Notes: generated by a model not told the origin, from the letters alone. Counted from the stretch's first letter, positions 24,536-34,148 are shown. The stretch: DNA of 64,000 nt from Sphingomonas crocodyli (GCF_004005865.1 NZ_SACN01000001.1:2480001-2544000), one strand, 5' to 3'. A program made the numbers and translations.

Positions 24536-25237
24536 ATGCGGGTTTTGCTGATCGAGGACGATCCCACCACGGCGAAGGCGATCGAGCTGATGCTCGGGTC
24601 GGAAGGCTTCAACGTGTATTCCACCGACCTCGGCGAAGAAGGCCTCGATCTGGGCAAGCTGTACGATTACGATCTGATCGCGCTCGACCTCAACCTGCCC
24701 GACATGCACGGCTATGACGTGCTCAAGAAGCTGCGCAACTCGAAGGTCCAGACCCCGGTCATGATCCTTTCGGGCAATGCCGAGATGGACTCGAAGGTCC
24801 GCGCGCTCGGCTTCGGCGCCGACGATTACGTCACCAAGCCCTTCCACCGCGAAGAACTGGTCGCCCGCATCCATGCGATCGTCCGCCGTTCGAAGGGCCA
24901 CAGCCAGTCGGTCATCAAGACCGGCAAGCTGGCGGTGAACCTGGATGCCAAGACCGTCGAGGTCGATGGCGCCCGCGTCCACCTGACCGGCAAGGAATAT
25001 GCGATGCTGGAGCTGCTCTCGCTCCGCAAGGGCACCACGCTCACCAAGGAAATGTTCCTGAACCACCTTTATGGCGGCATGGACGAGCCCGAACTCAAGA
25101 TCATCGACGTCTTCATCTGCAAGCTGCGCAAGAAGCTGGCGCTGGCCTGCGGTGGCGAAAATTATATCGAGACCGTCTGGGGCCGCGGCTATGTGCTGCG
25201 CGATCCCGAAGATGGTCAGGTGTCGCAGGTCGCGTAA
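24536..25237 (+). CDS. ctrA: Cell-cycle response regulator CtrA
   Basis: The 233-residue regulator has a receiver domain with the acidic pocket E7/D8/D9, the phosphorylated aspartate D51 ([15 protein letters not shown]) and K near 104 (VTKPF), then an OmpR-type winged-helix domain with [17 protein letters not shown] and KLRKKL. These sequences are nearly invariant in CtrA, the master regulator of replication, division and motility genes. The C-terminus ends SQVA instead of the Ala-Ala tail that targets Caulobacter CtrA to ClpXP. AAGGAA precedes the ATG. Confidence 0.95.
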   Translation: MRVLLIEDDPTTAKAIELMLGSEGFNVYSTDLGEEGLDLGKLYDYDLIALDLNLPDMHGYDVLKKLRNSKVQTPVMILSGNAEMDSKVRALGFGADDYVTKPFHREELVARIHAIVRRSKGHSQSVIKTGKLAVNLDAKTVEVDGARVHLTGKEYAMLELLSLRKGTTLTKEMFLNHLYGGMDEPELKIIDVFICKLRKKLALACGGENYIETVWGRGYVLRDPEDGQVSQVA

Positions 25238-25268
25238 CCCGCAACCGCACCCGATCGTTACAGGCGAA

Positions 25269-25296
25269 GGCCGGACCCCACGGGGTTCCGGCCTTT
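25269..25296 (+). terminator. Intrinsic terminator of ctrA
   Basis: GGCCGGACCCC and GGGGTTCCGGCC pair around ACG, followed by TTTT. Confidence 0.85.
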
Positions 25297-25309
25297 TCCT
25301 TGTCTAAAA

Positions 25310-25433
25310 TCCTCCCCCGCCAGGGGGAGGTGTCAGCATCGCTGACGGAGGGGGAGGATGCGATGATCAGGAGTTGGCCGTCGTCCTCCCCCTCCGTCGC
25401 CTTCGGCGCCACCTCCCCTTGGCGGGGGAGGAT
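25310..25433. repeat. Intergenic inverted repeat, family 3, copy i
   Basis: Arms read TCCTCCCCCGCCAGGGGGAG and the complement ending GGCGGGGGAGGA, with internal GTCAGC...GACGGAGGGGGAGG pairs. It separates convergent ctrA and the dioxygenase gene. Confidence 0.9.
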
Positions 25434-25442
25434 TAAGAGTGG

Positions 25443-26309
25443 TCAGTAAACTGCTGTATCCGCTAGATAATCCTCGCCCCGCCCGATCGCCTTCACGCGC
25501 GGATCGCTGCTGTTGAAGTCGGGGCACAGCTCGGCGAAATCATGGTCGGCGACGCAGGCGCGCTGGAGCCGCCGCCGCGCCACGCCGGACAGATCGGGTC
25601 GCCCGTGCTGGAGCGCATAATTGTCCCAGATCACCAGATCGCCGCTGCGCCAGCGATGCTCGTACACATTGCCGGGCGCGTAGAGCAGGCCGAACAGCAG
25701 GTGGAGCAGTTCGTCGCTGTCGGTCTCGTTCATCCCGTCGAGCCGCACCGTCTGCATCTCGCTGACATAGAGGATCGCTTCGCCCGTCACCGGATGGGGG
25801 ATTACGGCGGGCCGCTCGGCGCGCGGCAATATGTCGGGGATCACGGCCGGGATCGCGCGCCGCGACTGGACGATCGCCATCAGCGCCAGCGCCGACGTGC
25901 GCGACAGCCGATCGCGCAAGGCGGGCGAAAGGTGGCGGGCAGCCGCGATCGCATGGGCGAAGCGCGTCACCGTCTCCCCCTCCTCCACGTCGATCGCGTG
26001 GAGCGACAGCACCTTGATCGGCTCCTCGGTGAAGCTCAGGTCCGAATGGAAGGCCAAAGCGGTCGATCCCAGCGTGCCATCGACCGAAACCTCCGCCACT
26101 TCGCGCCCCACCGGCAGGACATTGCCCAGCGCGCCCAGCGCCCGCGCCTGCTCGTCCTGGCTCAGATGCTGGTTGCGGAAGACGAGCAGCTTGTGCTCGG
26201 CGAAGGCCTTGCGGATCGCATAGGCATCGACGGCATCCAGCGGCTGCGAAAGATCGAAAGCACTTTCGACGCCAAAGGGCGCCCCCACGATAGGCGTGAA
26301 GCCCGGCAT
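25443..26309 (-). CDS. TauD/TfdA-family Fe(II)/2-oxoglutarate dioxygenase
   Basis: The 288-residue enzyme has the iron-binding facial triad H88-x-D90 (FHSDLSF) and a distal H235 (ALQHGRPDL), with an arginine (RRRLQR) downstream suited to bind 2-oxoglutarate. Such enzymes hydroxylate or cleave sulphonates, phenoxyacetates and carnitine precursors. The substrate is unknown. The gene lies 75 bases after the porin gene on the same strand, so they may be co-transcribed and act on the same imported compound. Confidence 0.87.
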   Translation of the reverse strand: MPGFTPIVGAPFGVESAFDLSQPLDAVDAYAIRKAFAEHKLLVFRNQHLSQDEQARALGALGNVLPVGREVAEVSVDGTLGSTALAFHSDLSFTEEPIKVLSLHAIDVEEGETVTRFAHAIAAARHLSPALRDRLSRTSALALMAIVQSRRAIPAVIPDILPRAERPAVIPHPVTGEAILYVSEMQTVRLDGMNETDSDELLHLLFGLLYAPGNVYEHRWRSGDLVIWDNYALQHGRPDLSGVARRRLQRACVADHDFAELCPDFNSSDPRVKAIGRGEDYLADTAVY

Positions 26310-26384
26310 CCCTATCTCCTCTCGTCTATTTTGAGGGGAGCTTATGCCTCGCGGGCGCGATGTCGAGTCTCAGAGGCCCGAGCC

Positions 26385-27740
26385 TCAGAGGATAGCGAGC
26401 AGGTTCAGCGACCAGTAGAAGGCGTCGCGCCCGCGCGCATTGGGCGCCTCGCGCAGGAAGCGGCCGGCGGTGATGTAGGTCGTATCGACTTCGAACTGCA
26501 GGTGATCGGGCACGATCCAGTATCGCGCGCGCGCGTCGAACTGGTGCCCTGCGAAGCGCCCCGAGCGCCCGGTGGGATCGATCACATTGCTGGTCGAGAA
26601 GGCGTCACTCCGCGAATGCAGCCACATCGGCCGATAGCTGGCATAGAGATCGGATCTTTTGTCGGGCACCGCATCGATCCGCACGCCCGGCGACATTATG
26701 TTCGCGCGGCTGATCGTCGCCAGCATCCCCGCCGGCGAATATTCGCCGCGCCGGAAGCCGAAGATCGTGTCGAACCGGCCATAATGTCCGCCGCGCCGAT
26801 CGCCGCTCGCCACATCGGCGAACAGCGACAGCCGCGGTTTCCATCCGCCCGGCATCGTATAGCCAGCCTCGCCGTGGACGAACCACGCCAGCACGTCGAG
26901 CCGCCGGGCGTTCGCGGCCGCCGACGCGCTGATCGTTCCGCGCTGATAGCCGCCCTCCAGATCGAAATCGGCCGCGTCGACCGCCGGCTTGCGGATCAGC
27001 CGCAGCGCCACGGTGTCGAGCGAACGGTCGCGCGTCGGCCGCCCGACAATGTCCGATTCGCCCAGATGGAAGAAACTCAGCTCGCCGCTCGCCCCGCCGA
27101 TCAGCTTCGCACGGCTCACCACCCCGCCCCACAGGACGAGATTGAAGCTCTCCTTGTCGATCCCGCGCTTATTATCGACAATCGAGTCGATATCGTCAGG
27201 CCGGCGCATCTGCGGCAGCACATAGACGAGCGCCGCCTGCCAGTCCCGGCCCACCCCGATATCGGCGCGCAGCCCGGTATAGCCCGCCGTCGTGTTGCGA
27301 TAATCGTCGGCGGCGACCAGGCGGCGCGATCCGAGGTTGAGCATCATCCGCCCCGCCGTCGCCTTCAGCGTCGTGCCCGTGCCCAGCGCATCGCCCAGAT
27401 CCGCCTCGATAAACGCCTGCACCGGTTCGAACGTGTTCACCTCGGTCGACGTGATCGCGCTGCGCCGGTCATTGCCATAGACGCGGCTGTCCCAAAGCTC
27501 GCCCAGCAGGCGGATCGGGCCGTCGCGATATTCGGCGCGGATCGTCGTGCGCAGATTATAGACGGTGTCGTCGCTGCGAAATCCAGGGCGGACCTGATTG
27601 TCGATTCCCTCTATCCGCGCGCGCATCGTGGCGCCCAGGGTCAGCCCGTCGGCCGCATCGGCACGCGCCGCACCGACCGCGCACAGGCATAGCCCGATCC
27701 CGATTTTCCATGCTGCCCCCACGGCCCCGCCCCTAGCCAC
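26385..27740 (-). CDS. Alginate-export-type outer-membrane porin
   Basis: The 451-residue protein starts with a signal peptide (about residues 1-30, ending ARADA). The rest is beta-strand-rich with the AlgE/alginate_exp domain pattern, including LLGELWDSRVYGND near 95 and ATAGRMMLNLGSRRL near 150, and it ends in a tail of the type YWSLNLLAIL, although the final residue is leucine rather than aromatic. Sphingomonad members of this family may import rather than export. The partner could be the dioxygenase downstream. Confidence 0.78.
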   Translation of the reverse strand: MARGGAVGAAWKIGIGLCLCAVGAARADAADGLTLGATMRARIEGIDNQVRPGFRSDDTVYNLRTTIRAEYRDGPIRLLGELWDSRVYGNDRRSAITSTEVNTFEPVQAFIEADLGDALGTGTTLKATAGRMMLNLGSRRLVAADDYRNTTAGYTGLRADIGVGRDWQAALVYVLPQMRRPDDIDSIVDNKRGIDKESFNLVLWGGVVSRAKLIGGASGELSFFHLGESDIVGRPTRDRSLDTVALRLIRKPAVDAADFDLEGGYQRGTISASAAANARRLDVLAWFVHGEAGYTMPGGWKPRLSLFADVASGDRRGGHYGRFDTIFGFRRGEYSPAGMLATISRANIMSPGVRIDAVPDKRSDLYASYRPMWLHSRSDAFSTSNVIDPTGRSGRFAGHQFDARARYWIVPDHLQFEVDTTYITAGRFLREAPNARGRDAFYWSLNLLAIL

Positions 27741-27761
27741 GAAATGTTACGCTTCGCAACC

Positions 27762-27786
27762 GGAACAAGCATCGTGCAGGACGGTT
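27762..27786 (+). promoter_or_regulatory. Possible EcfG-type promoter of the ATP-grasp operon
   Basis: GGAAC (27762-27766) is followed after 16 bases by GGTT (27783-27786), close to the general-stress sigma pattern GGAAC-N16/17-CGTT. It lies 97 bases before the start of the first gene. The match is one base off in the -10. Confidence 0.4.
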
Positions 27787-27883
27787 AAGCGGGAACATCA
27801 CAAGGCCGCATCTTCCCCTCTTGTGCAGCGCAGCGAAGCGTTGCAGTCTTTCCTCCGACGAAAATAAGAAGCACAAGGAGCTT

Positions 27884-29317
27884 ATGGCGATCGAGCGCGC
27901 TTTCGACGAGATCTGGGGCTCCAGCGCGTCAAGGGAGGGCCGGCCCGAATTCACCGCCCTCGCCGACTGGATATCGTCCACCCCGCCCGCAGAGCTTGAT
28001 CGGCGACAACAGGCCGCAGAGGCCGCCTTTCGCCAGCTCGGCATCACCTTCGCGGTCTATGGGGAGGAAGAAAGCGCCGAGCGCATCATTCCCTTCGATA
28101 TCGTTCCGCGCATCTTCACGAAAACCGAATGGGCCGATCTGTCCGAAGGGCTCGTCCAGCGGGTCGAGGCGATCAACGCCTTCCTTGCCGACGTCTATGG
28201 CCCCCGCAAGATATTGAAGGACAAGGTGGTTCCTGAGGAGCTGATCCTCGGCAATCCGCAATTCCGGCCGATGCTCGACGGCGCCAAGCCGCCGCACGGC
28301 ATCTTCGCGCATATCTGCGGCATCGATCTGGTCCGCACCGGCCCCGGCGAATTCTGGGTGCTGGAGGATAATGCCCGCACCCCATCCGGCGTCTCCTACA
28401 TGCTCGAAAATCGGGAGGCGATGCTGCGCCTGTGCCCCGAATTGTTCGAGATGTTCCCGGTTCAGCCGATCGATTCCTATCCCGACTCGCTGCTGGAAAC
28501 GCTCCAGTCGGTCGCGCCCCGCCCCGCCGGCAAGCCGGTCTGCGTGCTGCTCACCCCCGGCCATTTCAACTCGGCCTTTTACGAGCACAGCTTCCTGGCC
28601 GATTCGATGGGGATCGAGTTGGTCGAGGCCGCCGATCTCGAGGTCGACGACGACATGGTCTGGATGCGTACGATCGAAGGGCGCGTGAAGGTCGACGTCA
28701 TCTATCGCCGCATCGACGACGATTATATCGATCCGTTGGTGTTCAAGCCGGACTCGCTGCTGGGCGTCCCCGGCCTGATCGCGGCCTATATGGCGGGCAA
28801 TGTCGCGCTGGTGAACGCGCCGGGCACCGGCATCGCCGACGACAAGGCGATCTACAGCTACATGCCCGAGATCGTGAAATATTATTCGGGCGGTGAGGCG
28901 AAGCTGCCCAATGTCGAAACCTATCGCTGCCGCGAACCGCAGGCGCTGAAGTACACGCTCGACAATCTCGACAAGCTGGTCGTGAAGCTGGTCGACGGAT
29001 CGGGCGGCTACGGCATGCTCGTCGGCCCGACGGCGACCAAGGCGCAGATCGAGGAATTCCGCGCCGCTTTGCTCAAGGAGCCGCAGCGTTACATCGCACA
29101 GCCCACGCTCGCGCTTTCGACCGTGCCGACGCTCACCGAAAGCGGCGTCGCCCCGCGCCACGTCGATTTCCGCCCCTTCGTCCTGTCCGGTTCGAAGGGC
29201 GTGACGATCACCCCCGGCGGGCTGACCCGCGTCGCGCTCCGGGAGGGGTCGCTCGTCGTCAACTCCAGCCAGGGCGGCGGCACCAAGGACAGCCTGATCC
29301 TGGCGGGAGACGCCTGA
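27884..29317 (+). CDS. Circularly permuted ATP-grasp type 2 protein (COG2308)
   Basis: The 477-residue protein matches the circularly permuted ATP-grasp family. Recognisable blocks are IIPFDIVPRIF near 68-78, GIDLVRTGPGEFWVLEDNAR near 148-167 with PSGVSYMLENR next, IYRRIDDDYIDP near 282, NAPGTGIADDKAIYSY near 310, VVKLVDGSGGYGM near 365 and the C-terminal SSQGGGTKDS. The family is predicted to form amide or peptide bonds. AAGGAG precedes the ATG by three bases, which excludes a longer start. Its stop overlaps the next start as TGATG. Confidence 0.9.
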   Translation: MAIERAFDEIWGSSASREGRPEFTALADWISSTPPAELDRRQQAAEAAFRQLGITFAVYGEEESAERIIPFDIVPRIFTKTEWADLSEGLVQRVEAINAFLADVYGPRKILKDKVVPEELILGNPQFRPMLDGAKPPHGIFAHICGIDLVRTGPGEFWVLEDNARTPSGVSYMLENREAMLRLCPELFEMFPVQPIDSYPDSLLETLQSVAPRPAGKPVCVLLTPGHFNSAFYEHSFLADSMGIELVEAADLEVDDDMVWMRTIEGRVKVDVIYRRIDDDYIDPLVFKPDSLLGVPGLIAAYMAGNVALVNAPGTGIADDKAIYSYMPEIVKYYSGGEAKLPNVETYRCREPQALKYTLDNLDKLVVKLVDGSGGYGMLVGPTATKAQIEEFRAALLKEPQRYIAQPTLALSTVPTLTESGVAPRHVDFRPFVLSGSKGVTITPGGLTRVALREGSLVVNSSQGGGTKDSLILAGDA

Positions 29318-30252
29318 TGCTCTCGCGCACCGCCGGATCGCTCTACTGGATCGGCCGCTATGTCGAGCGTGCCGAGTTCACCGCACGGCTGATCGAGGCG
29401 ACGATCCGCCTCGACGCGCTCTCACCCCGTCCCGCGGGTCAGGGCGCGTGGGACAGCGCCCTGCTCGTCGCCGCCGCCGATTATGATTTCGGGCTGACGA
29501 GCGAGACGCGATCGCCTCTCAACATCAGCCGCTATCTCACTCTGTCGGCTAGCAATCCTTCGTCGATCCGATCCTGTCTCGATGCCGCGCGCAGCAATGC
29601 CAAGTCGGTCCGCACCGCCTTGAGCCGCGATGCGTGGGAGGCGATCAACCGCGCCTGGCTCAACCTGCGCGGCCGCGCGACCACCGGCGGCAACCAGTCG
29701 ACCCTGGGCATTGTCGAGGCGATCCGCGCGGAGACGCGCGGCTTCGAAGGCGCGCTCCACCGGATGCTGCGCAACGAAGCCTATGCCTTCATCAGCCTGG
29801 GCGCCGCGATCGAACGCGCGGACAACACCGCGCGGCTGATCGACGTCAAATATCACCTGCTCCTGCCCGATGGCGAGAAGGTGGGCGGGCCGATCGACCG
29901 CGATCAGTGGACCACGATCCTCCACGCCGTCTCCGCCAACACCGCCTATCGCTGGCTCTACAGCGAGGGGCTGAAGCCGTGGCTCGTCGCCGAACTTCTC
30001 AGCCTTCGCAAGGAGATGCCGCGCAGTCTTGCCGCATCATCCGAAGAAGTCGTCACCCATCTCAACGCGATCGGCAAGCGCACCGGCCTCCAGTCCGAAG
30101 CCGATCGCCTCGCCCGCATGCGCCAGAGCGCGATCGAGCGGACGAGCATCGACACCATCTTCAACCACGGTCTCCACGAATGGCTGAGCGGCTTCATTTA
30201 CGAAAATGCCCGCATCCATCAGGCGATCGGGGCGCAATTCCGGTTCGGCTGA
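29317..30252 (+). CDS. Alpha-E domain protein (COG2307)
   Basis: The 311-residue all-helical protein starts with the family signature MLSRTAGSLYWIGRYVERAE and continues with an AHR-like helix, ALSRDAWEAINRAWLNLR and the AFISLGAAIERADNTARLID repeat of the opening motif. The domain has no established activity but almost always accompanies the circularly permuted ATP-grasp protein, here encoded immediately upstream with a one-base overlap. Confidence 0.9.
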   Translation: MLSRTAGSLYWIGRYVERAEFTARLIEATIRLDALSPRPAGQGAWDSALLVAAADYDFGLTSETRSPLNISRYLTLSASNPSSIRSCLDAARSNAKSVRTALSRDAWEAINRAWLNLRGRATTGGNQSTLGIVEAIRAETRGFEGALHRMLRNEAYAFISLGAAIERADNTARLIDVKYHLLLPDGEKVGGPIDRDQWTTILHAVSANTAYRWLYSEGLKPWLVAELLSLRKEMPRSLAASSEEVVTHLNAIGKRTGLQSEADRLARMRQSAIERTSIDTIFNHGLHEWLSGFIYENARIHQAIGAQFRFG

Positions 30253-30253
30253 C

Positions 30254-31090
30254 ATGCGCATCCTGATCAGCCACCGCACCGAATATCGCTTCACCGAGCC
30301 GCAGGCGCGCGTCGTCCAACTGCTGCGGATGACGCCCGACAGCCATCTGGGCCAAAGCGTCGTCGACTGGCGGATCGAGGTCGATTGCGACGCGCGCCTC
30401 AAAAGCCGCCGCGACGGCTTCGGCAACATCGTCTCGATGCTCTATCTGGAAGGGCCGATCGACTGCATCGGCCTCAGCGTCACCGGCGAAGTGCTGACCG
30501 AGGATCGCGCCGGCGTGGTCAACGGCGCGGCGAACCTGCTCCCCGCTGGCGTCTTCCTGCGCCCGACCGACCTCACCCGCACCAATGCGGCGATCGACCT
30601 GATCGGCGCGGCGCACGGCATCTCCGCCGACGATCCGCTGGGCGCGGCACATGCCCTGTGCGGCGAAATCCACGAACGGATCGCCTGCACCCCCGATCGC
30701 AGCACCGACATGCGCACCGCCGCCGAAATCCTGGAGGCGGGCGCCGGCTGCAGCATGGATATGGCGCATGTGATGATCGCCGCCGCCCGCGCCGCCGGCT
30801 TTCCCGCCCGCTTCGTCAACGGCTATCTGTGCGATGAAGAAGCCGCCCCACAGCAGCGCCAGGCGCCGCATTTCTGGGCCGAGCTTCACGTCCCCGATTA
30901 TGGCTGGATCGGCTTCGACCCCGCCTGCGAACGCTGCCCCGACGAAAATTACGTCCGCGTCGCCATCGGCCTCGACTATCGCGACGCCGCCCCGATCTCG
31001 GGCGCCCGCATCGGCGGCGGACATGAGGTACTGCGCGTCGGCGTCGACGTCTCTTCCGAGGCCGTGGGGCAACTCCAGACCCAAAACTGA
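30254..31090 (+). CDS. Transglutaminase-like cysteine peptidase (COG1305)
   Basis: The 278-residue protein has an N-terminal transglutaminase-associated domain (HRTEYRFTEPQARVVQLLRM near 9-29) and a catalytic domain with cysteine in GAGCSMDMAHVMIAAARAAG near 165, histidine in APHFWAELHVPDYGW near 212 and aspartate in FDPACER near 228. It would act as a peptidase or amide-transfer enzyme. It follows the alpha-E gene by one base and completes the conserved three-gene unit. Confidence 0.9.
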   Translation: MRILISHRTEYRFTEPQARVVQLLRMTPDSHLGQSVVDWRIEVDCDARLKSRRDGFGNIVSMLYLEGPIDCIGLSVTGEVLTEDRAGVVNGAANLLPAGVFLRPTDLTRTNAAIDLIGAAHGISADDPLGAAHALCGEIHERIACTPDRSTDMRTAAEILEAGAGCSMDMAHVMIAAARAAGFPARFVNGYLCDEEAAPQQRQAPHFWAELHVPDYGWIGFDPACERCPDENYVRVAIGLDYRDAAPISGARIGGGHEVLRVGVDVSSEAVGQLQTQN

Positions 31091-31244
31091 CGTGCCGCCC
31101 GTAATTTCGGCGCCGTTATAACCATTGTTCACAATTGTTGTGGCGTAATTCACGTCAAAGAGAGCCTGCCCGTGCGAATCGGGCGGGGCGGGTTGCGGTG
31201 GGCTGCAAAGCGTCCGATGTTGGACCCGTTTCAGATTTGGGACG

Positions 31245-32273
31245 ATGAAGCCGATGCGCGATTGGGGGAAATTGGTGATCGCGGGGGCGCTGCTGCTGGG
31301 CGCCACGCGCGCCTTTGCGGCGGAGGAGCCGCCGCTGCCCTATACGATGAAGCAGGGCGACATCCTGCTCACGCTCGCGCGCGATTATATGACGAAGGAG
31401 GCCGACTATCTGGTCGTGCAGCGGCTCAACCGGATCGCCGATCCGCGCCGCATTCCGGTCGGCACCGTCCTCCTCATCCCGCCCGCCATCCTGCGGACCG
31501 AGCCGGTGACGGGGCAGATCGCCTCGTTCCGCGGCGCCGTGACGGTCAACGGCAAGGAGGTCGTGGTCGGCACGAAGGTGAATGAAGGGATGCGCGTCGA
31601 AACCGGCGCGGGCGCCTTCGTCACCATCCGCATGCCCGATGCCAGCTCGGTCTCGCTGCCGTCGCAGAGCCGCATCCTCGTCACCCGCCTGCGCCGCATC
31701 GCGCTGACCGGTGCGATCGACGACGATTTCAAGCTCGAGGCCGGCCGCGCGCGCATGAGCGTCACCCCGTTCAAGGATCCGGGCAGCAAGTTCCGCGTCA
31801 CCACGCCATTGTCGGTCACGGCGGTGCGCGGCACCGATTTCCGCGTCGCCTTCGAAGGCAGTGAAAAGGCCGCGACCGAAGTGGTCGGCGGCAAGGTCGA
31901 AGTGGCGCCCGACGTCGACAAGCCGATCACCGCGATCGGCCGCGGCTTCGGCGTGATCGCGACGCCCACCGGCGTCGGCGATCCGATCGCCCTCCTCCCC
32001 GCACCGCAGCTCGCCGCCGTCGAAAAGACCGCGAACGGCGCTACGATCAGCGCGAAGCCGGTCGACGGCGCGCAGAAATATCGGATCGCGCTGGCGGCGG
32101 ACGCACGCTTCACCGAAGTGCTGGACGAGCAGTTGACCGACACGACCTCGGCCAGCTTCACCCTGCCGCCGACCGCGACCTTCTTCATCCGCCTGACCGC
32201 GATCGACGCGAACGGGCTGGAGGGGCTTCCGGGCACGTTTTCGCTGAGCGGGCAGCTTCCCGCTTCGCGCTAA
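31245..32273 (+). CDS. Exported LysM plus FecR-domain protein
   Basis: The 342-residue protein has a signal peptide (about 1-25, ending AFAAEE), a degenerate LysM domain (YTMKQGDILLTLARDYMTKE near 33-52, followed by PVGTVLLIP), a FecR domain (about 90-215, with VETGAGAFVTIRMPDASSVS and TPLSVTAVRGTDFRV), and a C-terminal fibronectin-like region. It is periplasmic and probably binds peptidoglycan. Unlike classical FecR there is no sigma factor or TonB receptor nearby. An alternative start is ATG 31254. No promoter was fixed in the 154-bp gap upstream. Confidence 0.82.
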   Translation: MKPMRDWGKLVIAGALLLGATRAFAAEEPPLPYTMKQGDILLTLARDYMTKEADYLVVQRLNRIADPRRIPVGTVLLIPPAILRTEPVTGQIASFRGAVTVNGKEVVVGTKVNEGMRVETGAGAFVTIRMPDASSVSLPSQSRILVTRLRRIALTGAIDDDFKLEAGRARMSVTPFKDPGSKFRVTTPLSVTAVRGTDFRVAFEGSEKAATEVVGGKVEVAPDVDKPITAIGRGFGVIATPTGVGDPIALLPAPQLAAVEKTANGATISAKPVDGAQKYRIALAADARFTEVLDEQLTDTTSASFTLPPTATFFIRLTAIDANGLEGLPGTFSLSGQLPASR

Positions 32274-32291
32274 CCGCCTCTCCTCCCCACT

Positions 32292-32375
32292 CGTCATTGC
32301 GAGGAGCCGCTTGCGGCGACGTGGCAATCCACTCCGCAGTTCGGAATGGATTGCTTCGCTCCGCTCGCAATGACG
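32292..32375. repeat. Intergenic inverted repeat, family 1, copy D
   Basis: A shorter variant with GCAATCCACTCC / GGAATGGATTGC inner arms lies between convergent genes. Confidence 0.88.
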
Positions 32376-32385
32376 AGTGAGAGAC

Positions 32386-34020
32386 TTAGATCGGCACGCC
32401 GTGGTTGAGATACCCCACCGGACACGCCGCAACGTAACGATCCGGGCGTGACCGATAGGCCCGCGCCGCCGCCGCATCGGGCAACGGCACCAGCCACCCG
32501 CGATCCGGGTTCCACACCGACAGCTTCGGCCCATAGGGCATGTCGTTCGCCAGCGAGTAGGTGATCGTTTCGACCTGCCGGTCGCCCCATGTCAGCCGGT
32601 CGGTGACGACATCGGCCCTGATCGGCCGGCCGAGGGTCAGGCCGAGCGCCGAGCTGCTGTCCCAATAGGTTTCAAAGACGATCCCCGGCCCGATATAGGG
32701 GCACACGCCATCGATGATCACCATATCGCCCGCCGGCACACCCGCCAGCTGCACCTTCGCCTTGTCGAGCAGCTGCCACTGCCGCGCGGCGGCGGTCGTC
32801 CAATAATGGCCGATATCGGCGATGCGGATCGTCGCCAGCACCGCCATGATCGCGATCAGCCCCGCAAAGGCCGCCGCGCGCCGCTGCGCCGGCACCCGTT
32901 CCGCAAACATCCCGGCCACCGCCACCAGCGTCAGCGCGATACCCAGCGCCGCCGCGCCCGCCGTCCGGTTCGCGACGCCGGCGGGCGAGATGTTGACCGC
33001 GCCCGACATCAGGAAGGTGCCATAGCCCGCGAACATCAATGCGACGCCGCCCAGCGCGAACATCCACGGCCGCGCGGGCCATGCGGGCGCGGTCCGCGAC
33101 AGCCGCCACCCTGCCAGCCCCCCGATCGCCAGCGCGGCGGCGAGCGGCGCGATCAGCCGCCCCTCCCCCGCCATCGTCGCGATCGACCGGAACGGCCCGG
33201 CGACCGTGTCGCCGAAATGGACGGTGAACAGAGCGATCAGGTTGATGCCGTGATCGACCCGCCAATCGTGGTGCAGATCGATGAAGTGGCCGACGAGCGT
33301 GCGGAAGAACATCATGTCCAGCGGGGTCGCGCGCGCCGAAACCTGCCCCTTCAGCACGATCGCCGCGCCCACCACCACGACATTGGCGATCTGTGGCAGC
33401 ACCGCGCGCAGCATCGGCACGCCGCTGCGCCAGCGCCGCCACCCGACCAGCGCCGCCCCCAGCAAGATGATCGGCGCGAAAATCTCATAGAAGGCGAGCA
33501 CCAGCGCGCCCGACACCAAAGACGCGATCTTCCACCGCGTCCGCCCCGTCCGTTCCCAGCGCAGATCGGCGAGGATCGCGACCAGGGTGAACAACAGGCT
33601 GAACCCGACCTGGAAGGTCGACATCCACACCCGCATCGTCGAATGCTGGGGCAGCAGCAGGAAGGCGAGCGTCAGCGCGAAGGCGATCGCGCGGTCGAAT
33701 CCGATGCGGATCAGCAGCCGGTGGAGCAGCGCCATGCACGCCGCCAGCACCGCCAGATTGATCAGGTGATAGGGCAGCGGATTGAGCCCGAACATCTTGT
33801 AGAGCCAGGCGAACTCCAGCCCCTGCAGCGGCCGCGCAAGCGCCGGATAGAAGAGGCCCGCGCGCACGAAATCGAACGTGCTGCCGTCGAGCGCCGCCTG
33901 ATAATGCGCGAAAAAGTCCCAATCGTCGGTGTAGAAGCCCAGTCCGAACACATAAGGCAGCGCCGATATCAGGAAGATCGCGACCAGCCAGATCGTGTCC
34001 GCTTTTATCTGCCGCTGCAT
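32386..34020 (-). CDS. Polytopic membrane protein, GT-C glycosyltransferase-like
   Basis: The 544-residue protein has about ten hydrophobic helices and an acidic motif GFYTDDWDFF in the first periplasmic loop (about residues 23-32), as in GT-C enzymes that use polyprenyl-phosphate sugars. The last 130 residues are a soluble periplasmic domain with VIIDGVCPYIGPGIVFE. The start at 34020 was chosen because GGTGGAG lies six bases upstream; ATG 34041 is possible. No partner genes are adjacent and the acceptor is unknown. Confidence 0.65.
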   Translation of the reverse strand: MQRQIKADTIWLVAIFLISALPYVFGLGFYTDDWDFFAHYQAALDGSTFDFVRAGLFYPALARPLQGLEFAWLYKMFGLNPLPYHLINLAVLAACMALLHRLLIRIGFDRAIAFALTLAFLLLPQHSTMRVWMSTFQVGFSLLFTLVAILADLRWERTGRTRWKIASLVSGALVLAFYEIFAPIILLGAALVGWRRWRSGVPMLRAVLPQIANVVVVGAAIVLKGQVSARATPLDMMFFRTLVGHFIDLHHDWRVDHGINLIALFTVHFGDTVAGPFRSIATMAGEGRLIAPLAAALAIGGLAGWRLSRTAPAWPARPWMFALGGVALMFAGYGTFLMSGAVNISPAGVANRTAGAAALGIALTLVAVAGMFAERVPAQRRAAAFAGLIAIMAVLATIRIADIGHYWTTAAARQWQLLDKAKVQLAGVPAGDMVIIDGVCPYIGPGIVFETYWDSSSALGLTLGRPIRADVVTDRLTWGDRQVETITYSLANDMPYGPKLSVWNPDRGWLVPLPDAAAARAYRSRPDRYVAACPVGYLNHGVPI

Positions 34021-34148
34021 CACGTCTCCACCGTCGCTCATCGTGCGAGCATGGCAGAGGCGGCCGCCCCCCTCAATGGCATGGACGCCGGATCGCTTCG
34101 GCCCTAGATTCACCCGCAACGATCCGATCGACCGAAAGACATTTGCGA

